Of a stretch of 64,000 nucleotides of DNA, positions 44,480 through 55,380 are shown one piece after another. Source of the stretch: Hemerocallis citrina. Lineage: Eukaryota; Streptophyta; Magnoliopsida; Asparagales; Asphodelaceae. The position numbers were made by a program, and so were the translations under genes. Positions within the stretch are counted from its first letter, which is position 1; the number at the start of each line of letters is the position of its first letter. The notes below the pieces were generated by a model. That model saw nothing but the letters and a program-made list of their open reading frames with translations, ran no database searches and had not been told where the DNA came from. The stretch lies in the NCBI GenBank assembly GCA_017893485.1, contig CM030360.1, positions 2,510,501-2,574,500 of the forward strand. Reading direction: 5' to 3'.

Positions 44480-46062
44480 CTCCAGATCATGAGTCGGATA
44501 ATTTTTCTCATGCGGTCGTGTTGCCTAGACCCATAAGCGATTACTCTACCTTCTTGCATTAAGACACAACCAAGCCCACGATGTGAAGCATCGCTATAAA
44601 CATCATACTCAACACCTGCTCTGGACAAAGCCAAAATAGGTGCAGTAGTCAGCCTATCTTTCAACTCCTGAAAGCTCGCCTCACATTGCTCAGTCCACTT
44701 AAAGCTCACATTCTTCTTGGTCAGTCCAGTAAGTGGTACAACTATCTGAGCATAACCTTGAATGAATCTCCTGTAGTATCCAGTCATACCAAGAAAACTT
44801 CTGACTTCCTTCACTGTAGTAGGCCTAGCCCAATCTCTCACAGCCTCTATCTTCTGAGGGTCAGTTGCCACTCCCTCCTTAGAAAGGATGTGACCTAGGA
44901 ATGCCACTTCAGATTTCCAGAAATCACACTTGAATAACTTGGCATACAACTTCTGCTCTTCCAGCTTCTGCAAAACTGCTGCCAGATGCTCAGTGTGCTC
45001 CTCCTCAAACTTGGAGTACACGAGAATATCGTCGATAAACACCACGACGAAAGAATCAATAAACGGCCTCAGAACTCTGCTCATCAAGTCCATGAAGATC
45101 GCGGGTGCATTCGTCACTCCGAATGGCATAACTAAGAATTCGTAATGCCCATGTCGAGTTCTAAACGCAGTTTTGTGCACATCTTCAGCTTTCACTCGAA
45201 CTTGGTGATATCCTGATCGAAGATCTATTTTGGAGAATATAGCTGCTCCTTGTAGACGATCGAACAAATCATCAATTCGAGGAATCGGATACTTATTCTG
45301 AACAGTGACCTTATTCAGCTCTCGGTAATCGATACACATTCTCATCGATCCATCCTTCTTCTTTATCAAAAGCACTGGTGCTCCCCAAGGTGACGCACTA
45401 GGTTGAATAAAGCCTTTTCCCAACAGTTCCTCAATCTGCCGTTTAACCTCATCCTGTTCCACTGGAGCCATCCTATATGGTGCCTTAGAAATGGGTGCAC
45501 TTCCCGGTTGAACAGTGATGCTGAACTCTACATCACGACGCGGGGGTAACCCAGGAAAATCTTCCAAGAACACAGTCGGATAGTCCCGAACCACAGGAAT
45601 CCCTTGTACTTCCACAGGAGTCTCTTCCTTGCGGATAGTTGCCACCAGCTTAGAACATTTCTGCTTCCCTTGGAAAGTGACTTCAGGTCCACCTGGAGCC
45701 TTCACTGTCACCGTCTTGGTCTTACACTCGATGCTTGCACTGTACACCAACATCCAATCAATGCCAATGATAACATCGACTCCCAAGATAGTCAGCTCGA
45801 TCAGATCAATGCCAAAGATTCGATCTCCAATCACTATCTCGCAATCAGCATAATACCGATCAGTGGTTAAAGTTTCCCCTGATGGAGTAGCTACTGCTAA
45901 GATCTTGCCTGGAAAAATCTTCGGTTCAACTCCCAACACTTTAGCAAACTTAGGAGACACAAATGTATGAGAGGATCCAGTATCGAACAATACAACAGCT
46001 TTCATTCCATATTCTGATGTAAAAGGTCCATCAAATTCGAAGTATGAGACATGAACTTTCAA
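44455..46062 (-). pseudogene. chromovirus protease-reverse transcriptase-RNase H N-terminus
   Basis: The aspartic protease active site [12 protein letters not shown] lies near residue 30. Reverse transcriptase follows with [47 protein letters not shown]-type [12 protein letters not shown] and the catalytic [10 protein letters not shown]. The connection domain has [13 protein letters not shown], and RNase H starts at [13 protein letters not shown]. The frame breaks near 44500 and the last 20 or so residues are out of frame. All catalytic residues in the open part are present. It starts at an ATG immediately before the protease, with no Gag or zinc knuckle in front. Confidence 0.9.
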
Positions 46063-46156
46063 GTCAATATTTCTATTTCATTGAATTTCAAACTTTATAC
46101 ATTCGAATTAAAACATTTTTGACATCAGAACGGAAAGAAATAGAAGCTACAACAAT

Positions 46157-46408
46157 CTAACTCCTACAGGTCCTCTTCGCTGCTCGAAGTTCTTCCCGTA
46201 GTTCTTCAACCTCATCCTTCAGCACATCAGTCAGGTTCTTCCACTTCTCGAGTTCCCAAACCCTATGACTGAGAACAGAAAAGTCGTCCTTCCGCTTCGC
46301 CAGTTGAGCCACCAACAATCCGACTCTCTCTCGCAGCATCTCAACCTGCCTCTGAAGAGAAACCACAAGCCAATCATCGCCTCCAGTAGGGTCGAAGTGA
46401 TCAGCCAT
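46157..46408 (-). pseudogene. chromovirus gag N-terminal remnant
   Basis: An 83-residue ORF from ATG at 46408 (MADHFDPTGGDD) contains a heptad-like helical part (LQRQVEMLRERVGLLVAQL ... VEELREELRAAKR) and then stops. A normal gag of several hundred residues with a CCHC zinc knuckle is absent; fewer than 100 noncoding bases separate this from the protease. It is either a deleted gag or an unrelated small ORF. Confidence 0.5.
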
Positions 46409-46561
46409 CTTAGAATAGAGAGGAAGAAGCATAAATCTTAGAGCAACACAAATGTAAGTCACTTACATTTAAATCTCTAGACTCAAACACACACTCTAAT
46501 GTCCACATCTAGAGTGTCGTTCCCTATAAATTTGTACAAGTGTGGAAAGTGTAGAAAGCGT

Positions 46562-46574
46562 GGCTCTGATACCA
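46562..46574 (-). other. primer-binding site of chromovirus
   Basis: TGGTATCAGAGCC on the minus strand, three bases inside the 5' LTR; complementary to the 3' end of initiator tRNA-Met. Confidence 0.95.
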
Positions 46575-46577
46575 CTC

Positions 46578-49500
46578 TGTAACGCCCCGAATCCCAAATA
46601 CACTGAATTCGAGATGTTCTACAGGATCTTTTCACTTTCTTTAGTACAATTTTACAGGGAAATTAAAACTTTTCATCATACATCAGAGATTACATCAGTA
46701 TTACACTTTTCTTTTGCACAGCGGAAGTAAAATTTACAACAATTGAATAAAAGTACAACAGCATGATATAATCTTTAAGCATCCATTCCTCTTTAATCTT
46801 TAACAAGTCATTTACCTGCATATAAGACTGTGGGTACGTCAGTTTATTCAACCGACGAACATTATACACGACCATCCTCTCTATGCCGGAAATAGTATAA
46901 CTTAACTTTCCATATTTAACAAACACAAACTTGTCACATTCAAACTAAAGGGACTACCCTATTGATGTCATGTTGTGATTGTGCACTTAATCCTTAATGC
47001 ATTTATTTATGTTACATGACACTAATGCGCACTTGTTCGGATTCTATGCATCCCATACTACATAGGTCCGAGGGCAAGCCCTTATTCGTTCTTCATCTTT
47101 GTAGGGTTCGATCCCTCGCCATGACTTAATCTACTACTGTAACTACGGTAGTGTCTTAGATGATCTATGAGTGCAAGCACGTGTACAGAAACTGGAGGGG
47201 AATTTCACGTCATGTCACGACGCATCGTGAAGAACCTATGGACAATTCAGCCTCCTTCATGGCACATGATCCTCATGCAGTCACCAAACATCCCACAAGT
47301 GTCACCACAGGGACGGTACCTTGGAGCAGTATCCACGTCATGTCACGACGCATCGTGAAGAACCTGTGAAATACTCTCCGCCGCCACGGCACCCTGGAGC
47401 CGCATCCACATCATGTCACGACTCATTGTGAAGAACCTGTGAAATACTCTCCGCCGCAAATCCGATGGTCCTCACTCGTGTTTTTCTCCTACTTTCATCA
47501 CGTCTCCACTATGTGCTAATCCTTAGTTTAATTAAAAATCATGAACAAAAATTAAATCTCTAGAGTTAGCCTCTCCTCTGAACCGGACTTATTCATTTAT
47601 TTCAACATGACCAACCTTGGTCTAATTTCATTTCATTTCCTTTCATTTCTCAATGCCGGGGGAGACTTAGCTACTCTATTTCAGTTTTCATTTCACAATC
47701 TTCAACTTATAAACTTTCCATGTCGAGTTCTCATACTCACATGTATATTCTCTTTTCAATTCATGATTTCAATTTTGTTCACAAGTCCATAATTGCACAT
47801 AAATTGCATATACTTATCAATTATCACATCACAATAATTCCACATTACTAAACAATGTACACACTTCATATATTGTTCCACAAGTGATAAAATAATTGCA
47901 TCATGTCACAATAACCACATTTCTTTTTGCCAAATCAACTCTTAATGTTCAATTCACTTATTCTTTCAAGTTATAAATTCATATCAATAATCTATATAGA
48001 ACCATATGTCCATTTATGCATTTTAACTCCAAACCATAGTTAAATTCATTCAAATAATTCCCAAACTATTTTTAGAAAGTCCCTTACATTTTTAGGAGAA
48101 TATACATATTTTTTTCATAATTTTTCGATACATAAAACTCCCAAAAATTATATTTTTTCATCTTGCCGATAGCAAGATTCGAACCCAAGCACACCACCGA
48201 CACAGCCCAAAGCACAGGCCACTAGGCCGGTTGCCGCCACAATATAAAAGGCAACTGAGAGCTATAAATGCTCTCAGTCTGCTGATTAACTGTTTTGAAA
48301 GAACTTAAACAAAATAATGTTGATCCTGGGATTCGAACCGGTCACGGCAGAGAACCCAGCGTGACACTGTGACCACTCGAGCTACATGCTCGGGTTGTTA
48401 CAGTGTGCGTTAAATTCTTTTTAGATTAATACCCACTGTTATAAAATTATTTCGATGTTCAACCAACCCTTGTTTCTTATTGCTTTTGTAAAAATCACTG
48501 AAAATCTCCATTCATATGAGTTTCATACCAGTAAGATAAAAATAATTTTTTGTACTAATAAATTATATTTTTCACTCTAGTCAAAGAATTGTTCATTAAG
48601 CTAATATATTTTTAATTTTCGACATTGGTTAACACTTATTCTTCAAATCTCTTCTATCCAAAATTCCTTATACAAATTTGCTGATATTAATCATTCATCT
48701 AACACATAAATCTACTTTCTTTGAATTTGTCCAACCCCACAATAATTAAGGAGGTCTCTTCACAAATTAGCACTAACAAGGCATTAGTTTTCTTTTTCAT
48801 GCAATTAGTGATGGCAAAATGTGTTTTCTTTAAATCAACATACACTTCTAGTTCAATCATGTGCATCACAAATTAATATATAGTCACTTATCAATTATTA
48901 GGTTCACACATCAAACATACAAGAAAGTTGCTCCTTCAAAAAGCGTGCTCTTTCTTAATCAATTTGCATACTTCAATTTTTCAATTAAACTAACATCCTC
49001 ATTAGTATTCTCAAGCATCAATACTAACATCATTCATTTATTCTAATGAGCATGGAGAATTTTATCTACAACTTAATTAACAATAATAATCACATGCACA
49101 TTGTTCATTAACATACCAATCAATTTGTAAACTAACTTTTCATAAAAATGTATTTTACTAACATTTTCCATGAATTATTTCTAATTAGGAACAAAGATAA
49201 TCAACTCACTTTGTAATCACATTCTTATGGCATACAATCACACATAATTCACATATCAATGATTCAATCAACTAGAGATCATTTATTCAATTAAAGGCGC
49301 ATTCTTATTAATCATTTTTCATGCAATTTGTTAATGAGATCTAGCATAGTTCTCTATATTAGAAATATGAAATGTTTACCCACCTTGAATGGAGAGAAAA
49401 ACACACAAAGCAACCAAGTCCTTGCAACACGATGCACCTCCTCCTAGCCGAATGCGAGCACAAGCTCCAAGCCACCAAGCAAAACCGAATGCCTTCCCCC

Positions 49501-50225
49501 TACAATAGCCGGCCTCTCCTCCTTGGAACAAGCAAGCAATCCCACACAAACTCTCTATCTTTTATAACTCACACTAATATTAAAATAAGACTATAGTTTG
49601 GAAAGATATAATTTGCATATGAAAATAGCCATGAGAGGGGGGGTATTTATACTAGAAAATAAGTGAAATGGAGGGCCAAGATTGATTAGTTGGTTGTAGG
49701 ATGGAGGGCCAAGATTAGAGTAGGAGTTATAAAAACTACCCACATCCACAAAACCACCTCCATGAACACCATGACTAAATTCAAAACTCCCTCCAAAAGA
49801 ATGTGCCAACCGGCCACCATAAAGAGTGTGCATTGCACGTGTACGTGTAGTGCACGTGCATGCAACTAGGCCAAAATTGTACATTTTAATTTTGTACAAA
49901 AATAAAATAGTTATAAAATAGTCTTCTACATGACAAGTTTAAATAAAAAGGAGATTAATCCATGGGCTTTATTTTGGGCCAAAATAGTTATTAAAATAAA
50001 TAAAGTAAAATACAATTGGGCTTTTAAGAAAAAGGGCTTTTTAATTAAATTAAAGTAAGGCTTTTTATTTGTTTAAAGAAAGGCTTTTTGTACAAAAATA
50101 ATTTGAGAAAATATATTTAAATATTTATACACATCATAATAAAATAATCCGAACAAAATATTGCACGTGCACACTACGTGCAAAATAAAATAATTTTTCA
50201 TTAATTTAAAAATCAGGGTATTACA
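46578..50225 (-). repeat. 5' LTR of chromovirus
   Basis: 3648 bp. On the minus strand it begins TGTAATACCC and ends GGGCGTTACA. It carries one more copy (about 47388-47460) of a 73-bp unit ('ccctggagc..catccac' to 'actctccgccgc') than the 3' LTR. Confidence 0.95.
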
Positions 50226-50310
50226 GAGTGGCTTTGAAGAAAGCCATGGCCTTGCTTGGGGTCGACGACGAGCCCCCACACTTGTTCTCAGGAAGGCGGT
50301 ACGGGTGTAG
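50226..50310. repeat. 222-bp array remainder (copy C)
   Basis: It continues exactly from 39023 after the GAGTG duplication ('gagtg' then 'gctttgaagaaagcca'). Confidence 0.9.
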
Positions 50311-50515
50311 CCGAGCGCCGAGTCGTAAGCCTATCCGAGTGCCGAGTCGTAAGCTTGTAAGGGAAGCTTTTCGGGCTCGCGGTGCTATCCGAGCGCCGAG
50401 CCGCAAGCTTGTAAGGGAAGCTTTTCAGGCTCGCGGTGCTATCCGGGTGCCGAGCCCTAAGCTTGTAAGGAAAGCTTTTCAGGCTCGCGGTGCTATCCGA
50501 GTGCCGAGCCCGAGA
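50311..50515. repeat. tandem array of 54-bp units (copy C)
   Basis: 'aagcttgtaag' recurs at 50351, 50405 and 50459 (54 bp), each followed by 'ggctcgcggtgctatccg'. It is homologous to the 57-60-bp array at 31541-32640. Confidence 0.9.
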
Positions 50516-50635
50516 CATGTTCTTAATGAGAACTAACACGAAGCCAAAACTTGTTTTAAGAAAGCTGCCATAATTACAACATATTTGAACTTTACAAAAA
50601 ACAAGGAACGACATGCCGATTACATCCTTAATAAT

Positions 50636-51868
50636 TTACATGGGCTGTAGAGGCTGACCTTTCCCTTCTTGGAATTTGATGAGGTGCTCTGCGTTCCAGG
50701 GCCTTTTGACAGCCGTGCCCTTTGGATCGGTTAGGCGGTACGTGCCCGGACGTACGACCCCCGATACCCTGTATGGGCCCTCCCAGTTTGGAGCCAGTTT
50801 CCTCTTGTGGCCGGGGTTGGATACCGCCAGCTTTCGGAGGACGAGATCTCCGAGCTTGATGTCGGTGGGATGCGTCTTTTTTTGTAGAACCTTTTGATCC
50901 TTTGTTGGTAGATGTTCCTTCTAATGGCGGACTTCTCCCTGACCTCGTCTACGAGGTCCAGGTCGGCTCGTAGCTGTGCAGAGTTGCTTACTTCATCGAA
51001 GGCCTTGATCCGGGGTGAAGGGATCCCGATCTCCAGGAGAATAATGGCCTCCGTGCCGTATGTCAGATTGAATGGTGACTCTCCCGTGGGGATCCTTTTT
51101 GTGGTTCGATGGGCCCAGAGAACGCTCGGAAGCTCATCGACCCATAACCCCTTGGAAGAGTTATCGAGTCGCTTTTTGAGACTGTCAAGGATTTGGCGGT
51201 TTGCGTTCTCAGCTTGACCATTTGACTGCGGGTGGCATACTGAAGAAAAACGCTGCTGGATCCCGAGATCTTCGCAGAACCTTCGAAAATGTTTACCTGC
51301 GAACTCAGTCCCATTATCAGTAATGAGCACCTGTGGGATCCTGAACCGGCAGATGATGTGCTTCCAGAAAACTTGTTGGGTCTGCTGCTCGATGATCGTG
51401 GCTAACGGCTCGGCCTCGATCCACTTCGTGAAGTAATCAATTGCCACTATGAGAAACTTTCGTTGGCCCGTTGCCTTTGGAAATGGGCCTACCAGATCCA
51501 TCCCCCACATTGCAAAGGGGGTCGGACTGGCCATGGAACGAAGGTTTACTTGCAGAGCCCTTTTCACGGGGGAGAACCGTTGACAGAGGCCACATTTCTT
51601 CACCAGGGCGAGGGCATCTTGCAACATCATGGGCCAGTAGTACCCGTGGTTCAAAGCCTTTCGCACGAGCGAGCGGCTTCCCATACGGCACCCGCCGATT
51701 CCCTCATGTAGCTCCTTGAGAGCGTACTTTGCTTCATCGGGGTTAGGCAGTGGAGGTAGGTTCTTCCGTCCGTTGTTGTGTATTATCTTTTGAAGAGGGT
51801 CGCATTGATCACGGCGAACCTTTCCGAACGGACCCTGACCTGCCTCGCTTCGGCTCGGTCTTCGGGTA
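50636..51868 (-). pseudogene. Tat-type integrase (copy C)
   Basis: It resumes directly from the RNase H reading at 63330 once element N is removed (LP-EDRAEARQV). The zinc-binding part has LHEG and CGLCQRF, but the second His of HHCC appears replaced (GGCRMG, where relatives usually have His). The core has Asp in WGMDLVGPF, Asp in ITDNGTEF and Glu in SNGQAENANR. The C-terminal part (WEGPYRV, then RPWNAEHLIKFQEGKG, stop 50638-50636) is in another frame after an A-run at about 50880. One more frame break lies near 51790. Function is lost, but the family is clear. Confidence 0.88.
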
Positions 51869-52489
51869 TGTTACCGCTAATTCTGGTGTGGGGGTAAACA
51901 GATAGAATTTGTGGGTTCGCAAGAAAACCTGAATAGCAGATCCGAACCTGTTCGTCTGAGTTGGGTAGTTGAGCTCCCGCCGTGCACCTGCAAGGAAAGT
52001 GCGAGACACCGGGGTTGATCCCGGCGACGCACCCTCCGACGCTCTTGTCAGTAATCTGAAGAGATTAAGAAAGAGCTTAAGGTTGTAAAAGAGTCATTAA
52101 CCTGTAACAGTGGTAGGTGGGGGGTATTTATAGTCGCCGTTGGGATCAAATTAGGAATGTGATTCCTGTGATCTGATAAGGCATAAAATCCTCGTAATCA
52201 GATTAGAAATGTAATCCCTTAATTCCCGGTGAGAGGATAACTGCAAATCAGGCCCGTTGATTTAGTCAAATCAGTGATCCTGATCTCCTCTTGCTGGTCT
52301 GGGTTTGTATCGGGTCGGGACTCGTACCCAGTTGAGATGGATCCGTTCGCGGGTTGTTGGATCTGTGAGGAGGAGACCCAGTACCCGCTTCAGACCCGTT
52401 AGTAGGTGAAATTACCGTTTTACCCCTGAGCTTTAAGATTCGTCTCCGATGTGAACGGTCCCGATTTAATCCTATTTTTAGCCATATCA
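51869..52489 (-). repeat. 3' LTR of element N
   Basis: 621 bp. On the minus strand it starts TGATATGGCTAAAAAT and ends GCGGTAACA. TATA box at 52132-52125. Confidence 0.95.
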
Positions 52490-52508
52490 CGAGCCCCCCA
52501 CTCCTAGA
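52490..52508 (-). other. polypurine tract of element N
   Basis: CTCTAGGAGTGGGGGGCTCG on the minus strand, abutting the 3' LTR; nearly identical to the tracts of copies A and C. Confidence 0.85.
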
Positions 52509-53260
52509 GACTGAGTTTTTCAGTCTTTGAGGAGTAGTTTTACTGTTATAATGGCGTACGGGATTTTATCGGTGTTCTTTAAGGGAGTTTTGGATCTTGC
52601 TCGGGGTGTAACGGTGTCAATCTGGGCTTGTAAAATGCCCAAAAATATTCTCAGAATTTTCTGGATTTTTGGTGATTTTTCCAGATTTTTCTGAATTTTT
52701 TCTCATTTTTTTGAATTTTTTATTCATTTTCCGAATTAAATAATTAATTATCGAAAATAATAAATAATTATTCTAATTAAATAATTATATTTTTCAGAAT
52801 TTAAAAAATCATTTTTCTGAATTTATAATTATTTTTAGAATTTTTATTTAAATTTTTCCGATTTTTTAAATATTTTTTTCGGATTTTTTAAATAAAAAAA
52901 ACAATTAAATAAATAAATTAATTAAATTAAATAATACCTGACACGTGGCACGATCTGTGCCGTCGGATCCCGGGACACGTGGCGCGATCTGTGCCGTCGG
53001 ATCCCTACGCGAATCTCGAGGAGGCGCGCTTTTCGAAAAATTGTTATCTTGTCGTTTAGCGTGCGTGGCGCGATCTGGATCATCCATCATCAGAAGCGCG
53101 AATTTCTGGAAGATCCAACGGTCGTAGTCGTTCGGCAGATATTTTCTCCGTTTGTGGAGCTCGGAAAGGGGGTTGCTCGGCTAGCCGACCGAGAGGCTTT
53201 GGCGAATTATGCGCAGCGGATCCGAGCCCAAAAGACCACTGAGGTGAGGCCACGTGGCTC
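52509..53260. other. 3' untranslated region of element N
   Basis: An A+T-rich block (52640-52940) is followed by copies of the 'gcgatctgtgccgtcggatcc' and 'gaatttctggaagatccaac' motifs shared with copy A's array. No gene is seen. Confidence 0.6.
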
Positions 53261-54200
53261 GCCACGTGGCATAAAATATATTTATGTACATATATTTTTT
53301 TCTTATTCCTTTCTCTTCTCTCCCGCCAGCTGTTCTTTCTCTTCTTCTTCCTTCTGTCTACTACTTCGCCTTCTTCTCTCAGCCTTCAACCCAGCTCTGC
53401 CTCCGACCCCGACCCCAACTCCGCTCCTGTGAGCACCACTGGTGTTCGGCGAGCTCGGCGAGAAGCGACGAGCGGAGTGGGGTACTTCGGCGCTGTAGGG
53501 AGGAGTTCATCAGTAAGGGGTTCGTCGAGGAGGGTGACTGAGCTCGGAGGTTGATGGTGGGCTCACAGCTCAGTCGATGAGCTCGGTGGGAAGAGGCTTG
53601 GATGAAGGGGAGGCACGGCGAACGTGGAGCTCGCTCGAGGTGGGAGCTAGGTGCCTTGGAGTTCGGCTTGACGCGGAAGGAGCTCGGCGAGAGTGAGAGT
53701 ACGAATGTGGTCGTCGGAACTCCACCTCGCCATATTCCGAAACTCGAGCTCGTGTGAAGTCGAGGTGGAGCTTCGAGCTCCGTCGGTGGCTCGACGGTGG
53801 AGGTTCAACGACAGCTTGAGCACTGTCTTGGAGTTCGGAGGATGGCACGGCGAGAAAGAGGAGCTCGACGACGAGTGGGCTGCTCGGAGCGGGGCTGCAT
53901 TTGGAGTTGTCTGGAGCTCGGAGCTTCGACGAAGTGGAGGTTGGCGATGGGTGCTCGACGCCGTCGGAGGAGCTCGACGCCGTAGCGCTCGTCGGAGCTC
54001 AACATGAGCTCGGTGGAGGACGAGGTCGGCGAGGGAGCTCATCACCGTGGAGCTTTGGGTTTCTTCTTTGTTGGTTTTGTTTTTGGTTTTGGCGCCAGGA
54101 GCATGGAGAAGGAGAGGTGATGTGGCAGCGGGGGTTTGGTTTGGGTTTGGGTCCCCTTAATGGGCCCGAACCCGGCCCCTTGTAGTTTTTTTTTTTTTTT
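53261..54200 (+). other. antisense-promoter-like region without a gene (element N)
   Basis: A TATA-like stretch (about 53271-53285, cataaaatatatttatg) is followed by a CT-rich leader (about 53290-53400), as in the antisense genes of copies A-C. A G-rich, 'gagctcgg'-rich sequence follows in place of the Transposase_28-like coding region. Several short ORFs on both strands are compositional and do not resemble known proteins. Confidence 0.45.
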
Positions 54201-55380
54201 TGCTTCTTGTTCGGCAAATCCGAGCACGGATTTTGAGGCGAATTTTTGGCCATTTTGCAGCTCGGTAGGGCAGTAGCTCGGATGGTAGATCCGAGCTGCG
54301 TGGCTCGATCTGGGCCGTTAGATGGTGGCACGAATCTCGAGACGGGCTCAATTCCCAAGAAAATGCTATCTTGTCGTGTAGTGGTGCTGGCACGATCTGA
54401 GCCGTCTGATTGAGATCTTACACGAATATTGAGGAGAAAGTGAGTTTTCTCCGTTTGCAGGCTCGGAAAGGCACTTGCTCGGCAGCCGACCGGGCTCTTT
54501 GATGTTGGGGCTCAGATGGGAAGAGCTCGGATGGGAAGAGCTCGGATTCTTGCTCAGACGGGAAGAGCTCGGATGGGAAGAGCTCGGATTCTTGCCAGGA
54601 CGGGAAGAGCTCGGATGGGAAGAGCTCGGATTTCTCCCTCATGCGAGTGGCTCGGCTCGGATTTCCGAGCTTATTCGGCGCAGCTGCATTGAGATCCACT
54701 TTTCCGGTGCTACGGAGGTCCGATCGGGGCGTGCGACCCCTCGTTTCGAAGCTAGTTCGAAGATCTACAACTTCTCTTCAGGAGTGGGATGAAGATTCAC
54801 CCTCCTTCATGGTCAAAATAGCCCCGCAAGATGCTTGTCTTCATGAAGTTGATAAGTACTTTGGTCTTGGGGATTTTGGAAGAGGAGCTCCACTCCTAGG
54901 GGCGGAGAAGATGTGCTAGGAAGACCTTGTGCTTGGAAGACCCTTGGGCTAGGAAGACCCTTGTAAGATGTGCTAGGAAGATCCTTGTGCCAGGAAGACC
55001 CTTGTGCTAGGAAGAGGCGCGAGTGGGTCGGATCGCTAGTCGCTCGGCTCGAAATACCGAGCGACGTGGAGCGATCTGAGCCGTCGGATCTCAGCGCGGA
55101 TCTCGAGGCGGGCACAGTTTCCAAGAAAACACTATCTTATCGTTTAGCGATGCTGGCAAGATCTGGGCCGTTGGATGATGGCACGAATCTCGAGACGGCT
55201 CAGTTCTCAAGAAAACGTTATCTTGTCGTTTAGCGTCGCTGGCAAGATCTGGGCCGTCTGATCGAGATCTTACACGAATGTTGAGGAGAAAGTGAGTTTT
55301 CTCCGTTTGCAGGCTCGGAAAGGCACTTGTTCGGCTAGCCGACCGGGCTCTTTGATGTTGAGGTCGGATCGGGCACTTGC
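54201..55380. repeat. mixed repeats related to copy A array (element N)
   Basis: Motifs 'gcacgaatctcgagacgg', 'ctatcttgtcgtttagcg' and 'gaggagaaagtgagttttctc' recur at 54300-54470 and 55080-55320, as in copy A at 2430-3870. Short repeats also occur: 'gggaagagctcggat' (about 54515-54640) and 'ctaggaagacccttg' (about 54915-55020). Confidence 0.85.

Larger units (their letters stand above)
39024..50225 (-). mobile_element. Tekay/Del-type chromovirus (Ty3/gypsy), complete with both LTRs
   Basis: This 11,202-bp element is flanked by target duplications GAGTG (39019-39023 and 50226-50230). On the minus strand it has the 5' LTR (50225-46578), an initiator tRNA-Met primer-binding site, a short gag remnant, PR-RT, RNase H, INT with chromodomain, a polypurine tract and the 3' LTR (42610-39024). 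LTRs of about 3.6 kb and a C-terminal chromodomain fit the Tekay/Del lineage. By eye the LTRs differ at about 33 sites plus two indels (near 0.9 percent), so insertion was recent. Gag is missing and pol has frameshifts, so it is non-autonomous. Confidence 0.95.

Noticed and set aside
42714..46062. Autonomous, active chromovirus
   Set aside because: Gag is missing and pol is split by frame breaks near 44500 and near 44100.
53570..54390. Several overlapping ORFs of about 100-130 residues on both strands
   Set aside because: G+C-rich, Arg/Ser-rich, present on both strands together; no start, intron or domain evidence.
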